A stretch of 64,000 bases of DNA, taken from the NCBI RefSeq assembly GCF_016583985.1, contig NZ_NRSD01000004.1, positions 186,001 through 250,000 of the forward strand, read 5' to 3'. This DNA is from Thiocapsa imhoffii. GTDB lineage: Bacteria > Pseudomonadota > Gammaproteobacteria > Chromatiales > Chromatiaceae. A program made the translations under genes and the position numbers. Positions 19,948-28,780 of this stretch are shown here, in pieces (within the stretch, counting starts at the first letter, position 1; every line of letters begins with the position of its first letter). The notes beneath the pieces are model-generated. The model saw only the letters and a program-made list of their open reading frames with translations, was not told where the DNA came from and did not search any database.

Positions 19948-21491
19948 GCCACCTCGTGATTGCGCCGATCCTCTGGCCGCTCCTCGCTGGAACCTTACTG
20001 CTGCTGGTGCGACGCGCCGTGCCTCTCACGTTGCGCCGCCGTTTGAGCCTTGCGGCCCTACTGATCGAGATCCTGCTCGTCGCCCTGCTGGCAGGAGCCG
20101 TCGTGATGAGCGGCGAGATCCTGACCTACGAGCTTGGAAATTGGCCGGCACCCTATGGGATCGTCCTGGTCGCCGACCAGCTGAGTGTCTGGATGCTCCT
20201 GATCACGAGCCTCCTGGCCTTTTTTGCGATGCTCTATGCCGTGCGCGGCACCGACGCGGGGAGTCGGCATTTCCACCCCCTGTTCCAGTTGCAACTATCT
20301 GGTCTGAGTGGCGCCTTCCTCACCGGCGATCTCTTTAATCTATTCGTGTTCTTCGAGATTCTGCTGCTGGCATCCTACGGGCTCCTGCTGCATCGCGGGG
20401 GACCTGACCGGGTGCGTGCCGGACTGCACTTCGTTGCCCTCAATCTCGCTGGTTCGACCTTGTTTTTGTTCGCCGTTGGCACCCTCTATGCGACGCTCGG
20501 CACACTCAACATGGCCGACCTCGCGCTGAAGGCGGCGGCGACGCCACCCGAGAACCTCGGGGTGGTGCGCGCCGCTGGACTCTTGCTGTTCGCCGTCTTC
20601 GCGCTCAAGTCGGCGCTCATTCCACTCTATCTCTGGCTCCCCGCGGCTTACTCCGCGACCTCGGCACCCGTAGCCGCGCTGTTCGCCATCATGACCAAGG
20701 TCGGCGCTTACAGCATCCTGCGGGTTGACACCTTGATCTTCGGCTCGGCGGGTGGCCCGCTTGCGGATCTGTTCTCGCCCTGGCTGCTCCCGCTCGCACT
20801 CACCACCATGGTCGTCGGGGCCTTGGGCGTGGTGGCCGCGCACGAACTCCGGCGCCAGGTGGCCTACCTGGTCGTGGTTTCGGTCGGCTTCCTACTCACC
20901 GCAATCGGACTCGGCACCCAGGCCAGCATCGGTGCCGGTCTCTACTATCTGGCCCATTCCACCTTCGCCGCCGCGGCTTTCTTCTTGCTCGCCGACCTCA
21001 TCGCCATGGGGCGTGGCGCCCTGCAGGATCGGCTCGACCCTGGCCCCATCATCCCCAACGCGGCCCTCATCGGCGGACTTTTCTTCATCACCGCCATCCT
21101 GATCTCTGGGCTGCCACCCCTGTCGGGCTTCATTGGGAAGTTCATGGTCTTGCGCGCGGCGGTCGCAACCCCGGCCGCGCCCTGGGTGTTTGGGATCCTG
21201 ATCACGACAGGGTTACTGGGCATCGTGGCGCTGGCACGCAGCGGAAGTCTGCTCTTTTATCGGGCCGAGACGCTCGTGATCGAGCGCGGCAGCGTGACCA
21301 CCCGCGCACCGGTTGGACCGAACTGGGGACGCATCCTGCCCATCATTGGCTTGCTGACGCTCTGTCTGCTGCTGGTGATCGCGGCTGGACCCGTCACTGA
21401 CTTTACCCAGACCACGGCCGCGCAACTGCTGCAACCGCAGCTCTACATCGACGCCGTGCTCGGCGTACCTGAGGGGGATTTCACGCCATGA
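19944..21491 (+). CDS. mrpD: Na+/H+ antiporter subunit MrpD
   Basis: A 515-residue NuoN/M-like antiporter subunit with about 14 predicted membrane helices. Conserved features include TGDLFNLFVFFEILLLASYGLL (the Glu-bearing helix), FALKSALIPLYLWLPAAY (lysine-bearing helix) and SGLPPLSGFIGKF. MrpD provides one of the putative proton channels of the complex. It overlaps mrpC by four bases and mrpE by four bases (ATGA), so its translation is coupled to both neighbours. Confidence 0.94.
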   Translation: MSHLVIAPILWPLLAGTLLLLVRRAVPLTLRRRLSLAALLIEILLVALLAGAVVMSGEILTYELGNWPAPYGIVLVADQLSVWMLLITSLLAFFAMLYAVRGTDAGSRHFHPLFQLQLSGLSGAFLTGDLFNLFVFFEILLLASYGLLLHRGGPDRVRAGLHFVALNLAGSTLFLFAVGTLYATLGTLNMADLALKAAATPPENLGVVRAAGLLLFAVFALKSALIPLYLWLPAAYSATSAPVAALFAIMTKVGAYSILRVDTLIFGSAGGPLADLFSPWLLPLALTTMVVGALGVVAAHELRRQVAYLVVVSVGFLLTAIGLGTQASIGAGLYYLAHSTFAAAAFFLLADLIAMGRGALQDRLDPGPIIPNAALIGGLFFITAILISGLPPLSGFIGKFMVLRAAVATPAAPWVFGILITTGLLGIVALARSGSLLFYRAETLVIERGSVTTRAPVGPNWGRILPIIGLLTLCLLLVIAAGPVTDFTQTTAAQLLQPQLYIDAVLGVPEGDFTP

Positions 21492-21982
21492 AGCATTCCC
21501 TGCTCCCGCATCCAATCCTGACCCCGGTGCTGGCGTTGATCTGGCTCTTACTCGTCAACAGCCTAGCCCCTGGACAGATTTTTTTGGGTCTGTTGCTGGG
21601 CTGGGCCATCCCCATTTTCACGCTCCGCTTCTGGCCGGAACGGGTTTACATCGCCAAGCCACTGACATTGCTTCGGTTCCTGGCCATCGTGCTCTATGAC
21701 ATCCTGATCGCGAACATCGCGGTTGCCGGACTGATCCTGGCTGGCACCAAACAGACGCGGCCCGCGTTCGTGCGGGTGCCACTCGCGCTGCGGAGCGATC
21801 TCGGCATCAGCCTGCTTGCAAACACCGTGTCGCTCACACCAGGCACCGTCTCGGCATGGCTTAGCCCCGATCGCTCGCACCTGATCGTCCATGGTCTGCA
21901 GGTGCATGATCCCGCAGCACTGGTCAGCGAGATCAAGACCCGTTACGAGGCACCCATCAAGGAGGTCTTCGAACCATGCTGA
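21488..21982 (+). CDS. mrpE: Na+/H+ antiporter subunit MrpE
   Basis: A 164-residue MrpE/MnhE protein. Two N-terminal hydrophobic helices (LALIWLLLVNSLAPGQIFLGLLLGW region) are followed by a cytoplasmic domain with SDLGISLLANTVSLTPGTVS, the family signature. It overlaps mrpD by four bases and mrpF by seven. It stabilises the assembled Mrp complex in characterised systems; no independent enzymatic role is known. Confidence 0.92.
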   Translation: MKHSLLPHPILTPVLALIWLLLVNSLAPGQIFLGLLLGWAIPIFTLRFWPERVYIAKPLTLLRFLAIVLYDILIANIAVAGLILAGTKQTRPAFVRVPLALRSDLGISLLANTVSLTPGTVSAWLSPDRSHLIVHGLQVHDPAALVSEIKTRYEAPIKEVFEPC

Positions 21983-22245
21983 GTCTCGCCGTGTCCATTG
22001 CCTTCGCGCTCGTTGCCGCAGCGGTGGTCTTAAGTCTGTGGCGCTTGCTGAAAGGTCCAGACAAACCGGATCGCATCCTCGCGCTCGATACGCTCTATAT
22101 CAATACCATTGCCTTGCTGGTGCTGCTTGGCATCCATCTCGGTAGCTCACTCTATTTCGAGGCGGCGCTCCTGATCGCCATGATGGGTTTCGTCGGGACG
22201 GTTGCACTCTGTAAATATATCCTGCGCGGCGACATCATCGAGTAA
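21976..22245 (+). CDS. mrpF: Na+/H+ antiporter subunit MrpF
   Basis: An 89-residue protein with three hydrophobic helices. LLKGPDKPDRILALDTLYINTIALLVLLG and FVGTVALCKYILRGDIIE are MrpF/MnhF hallmarks (the PDRILALD loop is conserved). It overlaps mrpE by seven bases. Unlike the tight spacing so far, the next gene mrpG starts 160 bases later. Confidence 0.92.
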   Translation: MLSLAVSIAFALVAAAVVLSLWRLLKGPDKPDRILALDTLYINTIALLVLLGIHLGSSLYFEAALLIAMMGFVGTVALCKYILRGDIIE

Positions 22246-22405
22246 GGAGAGCCGCGCGAGCGGGACGGACCGCAGCCTCAGGACCGTGCGAGCGCCGTGC
22301 CCGACCCTGGCCTGGCGGCGAACGAAGTGGGGTCCGCCGCGCCGCCCTCGCAGCAGTGCCGCACGCCGGACATTGATGATCACCAACCTTGGGTGTGGTT
22401 TGAAT

Positions 22406-22780
22406 ATGATCGATTTCATGCTTGCGATTCTGATCCTCATCGGCGCGGCCTTCACCTTCGTCGGATCACTGGGCCTGGCTCGTCTGGAGGATTTCTACTC
22501 GCGCTTGCATGGCCCGACCAAGGCCACAACCCTCGGTGTTGGGGCGTTGCTAATCGCCTCGGTGCTCTACTTCAGCACCCGCGGCGAGGGGTTGAGTCTG
22601 CACGAGATCCTGGTGACCCTCTTCCTCTTCATCACGGCCCCGGTCAGTGCCCACCTGTTATCGAAAGCAGCCCTGCACCTGCGTGTGCACTCGGTGGCAC
22701 GGCCACCCGCCGAGGCCGAGGACCCCATCGCTGATCAGCGCGGCAGCAGCGCGGCCCATCCACCCGAGCAGGCATCATGA
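22406..22780 (+). CDS. mrpG: Na+/H+ antiporter subunit MrpG
   Basis: A 124-residue MnhG/MrpG subunit with three hydrophobic segments. IGAAFTFVGSLGLARLEDFYSRLHGPTKATTLGV is the family signature, and FLFITAPVSAHLLSKAAL follows. ATG 22406 gives the family N terminus, although ribosome-binding sequence is weak and an in-frame ATG exists at 22376. The 160-base gap to mrpF (22246-22405) has an open frame but no recognisable coding content. Its stop lies seven bases before the hydantoinase start. Confidence 0.9.
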   Translation: MIDFMLAILILIGAAFTFVGSLGLARLEDFYSRLHGPTKATTLGVGALLIASVLYFSTRGEGLSLHEILVTLFLFITAPVSAHLLSKAALHLRVHSVARPPAEAEDPIADQRGSSAAHPPEQAS

Positions 22781-22787
22781 GCCTGGC

Positions 22788-24752
22788 ATGACCATCCTGG
22801 GCGTCGACACAGGAGGAACCTTCACGGACTTCGTGCTGTGGAGCGAAGGACGCATCCGCACCCACAAGGTGCTCTCGACCCCCGCGGCCCCGGAGCAGGC
22901 GATCTTGCAGGGGATCGCTGAACTCGGCCTCACCCCCGCTGGGCTCAACCTGATCCACGGCAGTACGGTCGCAACCAACGCCGCACTCGAGGGTCAGGGT
23001 GCGCGCACCCTCTATGTCACCAACCGCGGTCTCGCCGATCTCCTGAGCATCGGCCGCCAGGCACGGCCTGATCTCTACGACCTCCAACCCCCACCGCGTC
23101 ACCCACCCGTCCCACGCGCCCTGTGTTTCGAAACCGGAGGGCGGGTTGGGGCGGACGGGAGCGAGGTCGAGCCATTGCGGGCGGACGATTGTGCCGCGCT
23201 GCAGCGGGCGGTCGCACAGCTCGCACCCGAGTCGGTTGCCATCAATCTGCTCTTCTCTTACCTCGACGATCGCGCCGAGCGGGCGCTGGAAAACGCGCTG
23301 CCGGAGGGCCTATTCGTGGCACGGTCTTCCGAGGTTTTGCCGCTGGCGGGGGAATACGAACGGGGTATCGCAACCTGGCTGAACGCGCGCCTCGGCCCCC
23401 TCGTCGCACGTTACATCGAGCGCCTCGTCGGTGGCCTGACGGGATCTCGGGTATCGGTGATGCAGAGCAGTGGCGAGGCGGTGAGTGCCGCCCAAGCGGC
23501 ACGTCATACCGCACGCCTGCTCTTGTCGGGTCCCGCCGGCGGACTCGCCGGCGCGGCCTTCGCTGCCAGCGCATCAGACGTGCCCCGCCTGCTCACTTTC
23601 GACATGGGTGGAACCTCGACCGATGTCGCCGTCATCGAGGGTGAACCACGCCTCACGACCAGCGGCCGCATCGCCGATCTGCCCGTGGCGCTCCCGATGG
23701 TCGATATGCACACCATCGGGTCCGGTGGTGGCTCCATTGCGCGGCTCGATGCCGGGGGCATGCTGCGAGTCGGCCCGGCATCGGCGGGCGCCACGCCTGG
23801 GCCTGCCTGCTATGGTCGCGGTGGGCGGCACCCGACGGTCACGGATGCCAATGTGATCCTAGGCCGCCTCGACGCGGCAGGGTTCCTCGATGGTCGCATG
23901 CCGCTCGATGTCAGAGCCGCGCAAGCGGCCTTCGCGGATCTCGCCGAGGCGATGGGACTGACCATCGAAGACGCCGCGCTCGGTGTCATCCATCTGGCCG
24001 ACGAACAGATGGCGCGCGCTCTGCGCGCCATCTCGGTGCGACGTGGACTCGATCCGCGCGACTTCACCCTCGCCTCATTTGGAGGTGCTGGTGGTCTCCA
24101 TGTCTGTGCCCTCGCCGAGGCACTCGGAATGACACAAGCCATGGTTCCCGTGCATGCCGGGGTCCTCTGTGCCCTCGGCATGGTCGTCACCCCGCCGGGG
24201 CGCACCTTGACCCGGACCCGTCTCGGCCCGCTGAACGAGGCGGACGCGCCGGGTATCTCGGCAGCCCTCGACGAACTCGAACAAACCGCGGTCGCTGAAT
24301 TACAGGCCGAGGGTCTCCATCCAAGCCACCTACGCGTCGAGAAAACGCTCGATCTGCGATACCGCGGGCAAGCACAGACGCTGAACCTCCCCTGGATCAG
24401 AGTGTCTGATACTTGTGAGCACTTCCACCAACAACATCAGCGGATCTATGGTCATCGCCTCGATCTGCCCGTCGAATTGGTGAATCTGCGGGTGCGTGTC
24501 CGGGGACCCGTGACACCGCTCGACCTCCCGCAACCACGAGGTGGCGAGACGAACACTAATCGAGCTCAGGTCGCAGTCGGATGCGCGACACCCATCCCGA
24601 TCCGCACGAGCAGGTCGCTGGTCGGTGCGTCTCCCTTGAGCGGACCCGCCATCGTCGCCGATGCGTACAACACGGTTTGGATCGCGCCCGGTTGGCACGC
24701 CACCGTGGATCAGCGGGGAAACCTGAACCTCGCATCCCACAGCCGACGCTGA
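22788..24752 (+). CDS. Hydantoinase/oxoprolinase family protein, HyuA type, without HyuB
   Basis: A 654-residue ASKHA-fold protein of the HyuA/N-methylhydantoinase A family. The N-terminal phosphate loop GVDTGGTFTDFVLW (4-17), STVATNAALE, SSGEAVSAAQA, the central LLTFDMGGTSTDVAVI and SVRRGLDPRDFTLASFGGAGGLHVCALAEALGM appear in order. HyuA proteins perform ATP-dependent ring opening of hydantoins or 5-oxoproline, normally with a HyuB partner. No hyuB lies nearby; the next gene is a desaturase. The start ATG 22788 is seven bases after mrpG, so it may be cotranscribed with the mrp operon. Confidence 0.87.
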   Translation: MTILGVDTGGTFTDFVLWSEGRIRTHKVLSTPAAPEQAILQGIAELGLTPAGLNLIHGSTVATNAALEGQGARTLYVTNRGLADLLSIGRQARPDLYDLQPPPRHPPVPRALCFETGGRVGADGSEVEPLRADDCAALQRAVAQLAPESVAINLLFSYLDDRAERALENALPEGLFVARSSEVLPLAGEYERGIATWLNARLGPLVARYIERLVGGLTGSRVSVMQSSGEAVSAAQAARHTARLLLSGPAGGLAGAAFAASASDVPRLLTFDMGGTSTDVAVIEGEPRLTTSGRIADLPVALPMVDMHTIGSGGGSIARLDAGGMLRVGPASAGATPGPACYGRGGRHPTVTDANVILGRLDAAGFLDGRMPLDVRAAQAAFADLAEAMGLTIEDAALGVIHLADEQMARALRAISVRRGLDPRDFTLASFGGAGGLHVCALAEALGMTQAMVPVHAGVLCALGMVVTPPGRTLTRTRLGPLNEADAPGISAALDELEQTAVAELQAEGLHPSHLRVEKTLDLRYRGQAQTLNLPWIRVSDTCEHFHQQHQRIYGHRLDLPVELVNLRVRVRGPVTPLDLPQPRGGETNTNRAQVAVGCATPIPIRTSRSLVGASPLSGPAIVADAYNTVWIAPGWHATVDQRGNLNLASHSRR

Positions 24753-24820
24753 ACCTGAGGTCGTCCTCGGTAGGGGACCCGGCTTGAACCCTAGCTGTAT
24801 CGACACGCCATAGCGACCGT

Positions 24821-24950
24821 CCGAGCGGTTCTGGCGCTGCACATCAGGATGGAGCGAAACGCGTCGAGCCCGTTCCGCCGTTCGCATGTCCATGTTGAAC
24901 ATTCACTGTTTCAACGATCGCCCCTTCACCAGCCACCGAGAACCGCTCGG
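24821..24950 (+). promoter_or_regulatory. Long-range 12-bp inverted repeat in desaturase leader
   Basis: CCGAGCGGTTCT (24821-24832) and AGAACCGCTCGG (24939-24950) are exact reverse complements, 106 bases apart. A smaller hairpin (GTTGAA 24894-24899 with TTCAAC 24910-24915) is nested between them. The second arm ends directly before AGGA (24952-24955), the likely ribosome-binding site of the desaturase, so mRNA folding could influence its translation. This role is inference. Confidence 0.4.
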
Positions 24951-24961
24951 CAGGAACCCCC

Positions 24962-26149
24962 ATGACCCTATACGGAGTCCTTGATGTTGGCATCGCCGGC
25001 GTCGTCCTGATTACGCTCGCCATGACCCATGTCACGATCCTGAGCGTGACGCTTTATCTGCATCGCGCCCAAGCGCATCGGGCGCTCGATTTGCACCCAG
25101 CACTGGCACATTTCTTTCGCTTCTGGCTTTGGCTCACGACCGGGATGGAGACCAAGGAGTGGGTCGCCGTTCATCGACGCCATCATGCGAAATGCGAGAC
25201 CCCTGATGATCCACACAGCCCCCAAGTCCTCGGACTATCGCGGGTGCTCAGAGAAGGGACCGAACTCTACATGCAAGCCGCTCGCGATGGCGAGACGTTG
25301 ACACGCTACGGACGCGGCACCCCTGATGACTGGATCGAACGTCATCTCTACAGCCGCTTCTCGGTGCTCGGTGTGATCCTCATGTTGGTCATCGATCTCG
25401 TCTTGTTCGGGATTCATGGCCCGATCGTCTGGGCAGTGCAGATGCTATGGATTCCTCTCCTCGCCGCGGGTGTGATCAATGGCCTCGGCCATGCGGTTGG
25501 CTATCGAAACTATGAACCCAAGGATGCCTCTCGAAACATCCTGCCTTGGGGGATCCTGATCGGCGGCGAGGAACTGCATAACAACCATCATGCCTTCCCG
25601 AGTTCGGCTCGGCTCTCCTCGAAGTGGTGGGAATTCGATATCGGATGGATGTATTTGCGATTCTTCAAACTGCTGGGATTGGTGCACATTCGACGCCTTG
25701 CACCGACTCCGGTGGTGATTCCGGGGCGACCGCGCATGGATCTCGACACCCTGCGCATCGTGATCATCAGCCGTATGCATGTCTTTGCCCGCTATGCGAA
25801 GGAAGTCATCGGCCCCGTCACCCACGCGGAACTCTGCCGCGGGACTGAAGATTGCCGACGCCTCGCCCGCCGCGCACGGAAGCTTCTGAGCAGCGAGGGG
25901 TCACGACTGGATCAACAGGCGCGACACCATCTCGAGCAGTTGCTGGAGCGTCATGAAACACTGGCGACCGTCTACCTGTTTCGCGAACGGCTCAAGGAGG
26001 TGTGGGATCGCCAGGCACTCAGCCAGGAGGCTTTACTGAACGCGATGCAGGAGTGGTGTCAACAGGCTGAAGCCTCTGGTATCCAAGCACTCGAACGATT
26101 CTCGAATAACCTCAAGGGCTACAGCGTCAAGGCCGGGGTTGCAGGATAA
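24962..26149 (+). CDS. Acyl-CoA/acyl-lipid fatty acid desaturase
   Basis: A 395-residue membrane di-iron desaturase of the Delta-9 (DesC/OLE1-like) type. The three histidine boxes are present: H34RAQAH39 (HX4H), H71RRHH75 and H206NNHH210. Hydrophobic segments surround residues 8-32 and the 130-160 region. It introduces a double bond in membrane fatty acids, consistent with cold or fluidity adaptation. The C-terminal ~120 residues (Arg/Glu-rich, helical) extend beyond the catalytic core, as in several gammaproteobacterial homologues. ATG 24962 has AGGA six bases upstream. Confidence 0.92.
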   Translation: MTLYGVLDVGIAGVVLITLAMTHVTILSVTLYLHRAQAHRALDLHPALAHFFRFWLWLTTGMETKEWVAVHRRHHAKCETPDDPHSPQVLGLSRVLREGTELYMQAARDGETLTRYGRGTPDDWIERHLYSRFSVLGVILMLVIDLVLFGIHGPIVWAVQMLWIPLLAAGVINGLGHAVGYRNYEPKDASRNILPWGILIGGEELHNNHHAFPSSARLSSKWWEFDIGWMYLRFFKLLGLVHIRRLAPTPVVIPGRPRMDLDTLRIVIISRMHVFARYAKEVIGPVTHAELCRGTEDCRRLARRARKLLSSEGSRLDQQARHHLEQLLERHETLATVYLFRERLKEVWDRQALSQEALLNAMQEWCQQAEASGIQALERFSNNLKGYSVKAGVAG

Positions 26150-26217
26150 TCGAGCCTACCGCCGTGTGGTGACCGGCACAAGGCGAGGTACCCCTGAAAT
26201 CGTCGCCGCAGGCTCGA
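26150..26217. terminator. Possible terminator-like inverted repeat after desaturase
   Basis: TCGAGCCT (26150-26157, starting just after the desaturase stop) and AGGCTCGA (26210-26217) are reverse complements separated by 52 bases. It lies between two convergent genes. The long loop and lack of a T-run make termination uncertain. Confidence 0.25.
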
Positions 26218-26278
26218 CGCCTCAGGAGGTGTCGCTCGCGCCGCGTGCCGGGAACATCGAGCCGACGTTTCAAGGCCC

Positions 26279-26905
26279 TCAACGTCGCGTGTTATTGCGC
26301 GCGGTCATGTCCTCAAGCAAACCGTCGATCCCTCGCCGCTGGGCAACTGCGGTGAATTGGTTGCGATAGGATGCAAGCAGGCTGATGTCCTGTACGGTGA
26401 CATCGTAAGCTTGCCAGCGGCCATTGCGGAGTGCCATCCGGTAATCAACCCTAACCGGTGTTCCGCCAGGCTGCTGGATCTCGGTGCGCACGAGCGTTCG
26501 CGTTGCCGACGCATCGAGTTGCATCGGGAGGAACCGAATGTCCCAAGCACTGAGGCTGTCGAGCGCCGAGGCATAGGTCTGGATCAACAAACGCTGGAAT
26601 TCCGCCTGAAAGACGCGGCGCTGTTCCGGGGTCGCATCGCGCCAGTAGGGGCCGAGTGCGAGCGCTGAAATACGCTGAACATCAACATGCGGCAAGAAGA
26701 CCTGATCGACCAATCGGTACACATACTCTGGATCCTGCTTGAGCCGATCGCGATCCTCGCGCAAGACCTGCATCAGGGTATCCGACACCTCCTGAATGAT
26801 GCGCTGTGGCTCATTGAGCGCACTCTGTGCCGGAGCGGCAACCAGCAGCAGAGCCTGCAGCAGAATGAGTTTGAGCCAAAGAGCTGGGGACGTCTTGTTC
26901 ATCAT
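26279..26905 (-). CDS. mlaC: MlaC/Ttg2D-family periplasmic phospholipid-binding protein
   Basis: A 208-residue exported protein. An N-terminal signal peptide (hydrophobic stretch LWLKLILLQALLLVAAP then AQSA) precedes the MlaC domain with LVDQVFLPHVDVQRISALALGPYWRDATPEQRRVF, family hallmarks. MlaC ferries phospholipids across the periplasm between MlaA and MlaFEDB. None of the other mla genes is present, so it is either an orphan or a paralogue. Start ATG 26905 is preceded on the transcript by GAGG; a second ATG follows directly. It converges on the desaturase, which makes a membrane-lipid theme possible. Confidence 0.85.
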   Translation of the reverse strand: MMNKTSPALWLKLILLQALLLVAAPAQSALNEPQRIIQEVSDTLMQVLREDRDRLKQDPEYVYRLVDQVFLPHVDVQRISALALGPYWRDATPEQRRVFQAEFQRLLIQTYASALDSLSAWDIRFLPMQLDASATRTLVRTEIQQPGGTPVRVDYRMALRNGRWQAYDVTVQDISLLASYRNQFTAVAQRRGIDGLLEDMTARNNTRR

Positions 26906-27323
26906 CGTGCCTCGTGCGATCAATCATGTGAACAGTGGTGATGGCTGCTGAATCGAGTCCGTTCGCGCCCTCTCGGCATTGGCATCACCCAGGATGGCCG
27001 CCGACCGAGGGGGTCTCAGGACGACCCAGTGGTGTTGGCTGCAGTCGGGAACCGAACTAGGACGCTCGATCCAATGCGCCTGAACGATCCGATCCGGCTC
27101 GCGCGCTGGACGTTACATTAGGTCTGCGGGGATCAAATTTGTTCGGAAAAAAGTAGCCTCCGATGCGGTGATTCGGACTGGAGTCCCGCCCGGCATACCA
27201 CGCTCCCGCGGCCTGCGGATTGTGCTTGGGCCGGGCCCGCAGCGGACTCGGGGTCTTGCGGACATCGCCAGAGTGCGTTGCTTTAAGATGAGTCAGTCTC
27301 AGTTCGAGCGGGAGCTCATCAAG

Positions 27324-27728
27324 ATGAACTTAACGAAGATTCAGCAATTCTTCCTCAAGGATCGCTTTGCCGAACATGTCGGAATTGAATTGGTCGACGC
27401 GGCACCTGGACGTGCGACGGCCCGGTTGGAGATTCAGGATTACCATCTCAACGCGGTCGGTCTGGTGCACGGCGCGGCGATCTTTGCTCTGGCCGATCTT
27501 GTCTTCGCCGTCGCCTCGAACGCGCATGGAACCGTCGCGCTCGGGATCAACGTCTCGATTGCATACCTCAGCGGGACTCGCGGGCCTCTGCTCGTTGCGG
27601 AGGCCGAGGAAGTCTCAAGGAATCCGAAATTGGCTACTTACATTATCCGGATCAGAGATAAAAGTGAGACCCTGATTGCGCTCTTTCAAGGCACGGTTTA
27701 TCGCAAGCGCGACCCCCTTGAGCCTTGA
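27324..27728 (+). CDS. PaaI-family (hotdog-fold) thioesterase
   Basis: A 134-residue hotdog-fold acyl-CoA thioesterase. The family signature HLNAVGLVHGAAIFALADLVFAVASN carries the HG and acidic D catalytic-region residues, and NPKLATYIIRIRD follows. Start ATG 27324 is preferred because GGAG lies at 27311-27314 and the sequence LTKIQQFFLKDRFAEH matches family N termini; ATG 27288 is in frame. The substrate is unknown; members hydrolyse aromatic or short-chain acyl-CoA. It converges with urtE. Confidence 0.85.
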   Translation: MNLTKIQQFFLKDRFAEHVGIELVDAAPGRATARLEIQDYHLNAVGLVHGAAIFALADLVFAVASNAHGTVALGINVSIAYLSGTRGPLLVAEAEEVSRNPKLATYIIRIRDKSETLIALFQGTVYRKRDPLEP

Positions 27729-27847
27729 GCATCCGCAAATATCGGGGTGCGCCCCTCCCCGCTCGTTAACATCCACCAGCGAACATGGATCCGTCAGCGC
27801 GCAGTCGATCGTCCGAAGCGCGGAGGGCGTCGCGCGATCATGCGTGC

Positions 27848-28543
27848 CTAGACGCTGAGGTGCTGCTTGACGAGAGCATCCGTCAATTCAGGGATGGCGC
27901 CGGTCGCCATCAAGCGGCCACGATCAAGGATGACGAAGCGATCAGCGACCCGTCGCGCAAACGGCAATTTTTGCTCGACGAGGATGACCGTCAGATCCAA
28001 GTCGGTCATTAAACGTCGGATGATATCGCCGATCTCGTGAACGATATTGGGTTGAATCCCTTCGGTTGGCTCATCGAGGATCAGCAGCTTCGGATCGATC
28101 ACCAGCGCTCGGCCAATGGCCAACTGCTGCTGTTGCCCGCCAGAGAGATCACCACCACGGCGCTGCAGCATGTCCTTGAGCACCGGGAAGAGCTCGAAGA
28201 GATAACCCGGGATCTGCTTGGAGCGATCGGGGCGGGCCCCGAGGCCGATCCTGAGATTCTCCTCAACGCTCAGCAGGGGGAAGATTTGACGACCCTGGGG
28301 AACATAGCCGATACCGAGCGACGCACGCCGCTCCGCACTGAGTTTGGCTAAATCTTGGCCACGATACAGCAGCGATCCAGATCGTAACGGCAAGAGTCCC
28401 ATGATGCACTGCATCAGGGTCGTTTTACCGACACCATTTCGCCCCATCACACAGGTGCATTCTCCCGGCGTGATCTCGATGTCGAGATCCCACAGGGTAT
28501 GACTTTCGCCATAGAACTGATTGAGTCCACTGATCTGAAGCAT
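27848..28543 (-). CDS. urtE: Urea ABC transporter ATP-binding protein UrtE
   Basis: A 231-residue LivF-like ABC ATPase. Walker A GRNGVGKT (34-41), signature LSGGQQQQLAIGRAL, Walker B LLILDEPTEGIQP. The phrase EPTEGIQPNIV is typical of UrtE. It partners with UrtD to energise the UrtBC permease. It is the last gene of urtABCDE; the start ATG 28543 has GGTGGA upstream. A 237-base gap separates it from urtD, unusually large for this operon. Confidence 0.92.
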   Translation of the reverse strand: MLQISGLNQFYGESHTLWDLDIEITPGECTCVMGRNGVGKTTLMQCIMGLLPLRSGSLLYRGQDLAKLSAERRASLGIGYVPQGRQIFPLLSVEENLRIGLGARPDRSKQIPGYLFELFPVLKDMLQRRGGDLSGGQQQQLAIGRALVIDPKLLILDEPTEGIQPNIVHEIGDIIRRLMTDLDLTVILVEQKLPFARRVADRFVILDRGRLMATGAIPELTDALVKQHLSV

Positions 28544-28780
28544 CGTCCACCCTGTCCTATCGAACACCGCCCTCTCGGTTGATCCGATCAACGTCCGCAA
28601 CCGCCTCGATTGGTGACCTGAGCGGTCTCAGTGATGCCACACACACCTGATGCACCAACCTCAGCACCGTCCCAAACCGCGCAAGGCATCTGAATCCGAT
28701 GATCCCTGCTTGAGCGTGCGTGCGAGCATCAAAAGCGCGAACCCGTCAGGTAACCCCGTCCGCGGCCCGCGCGACACGGC

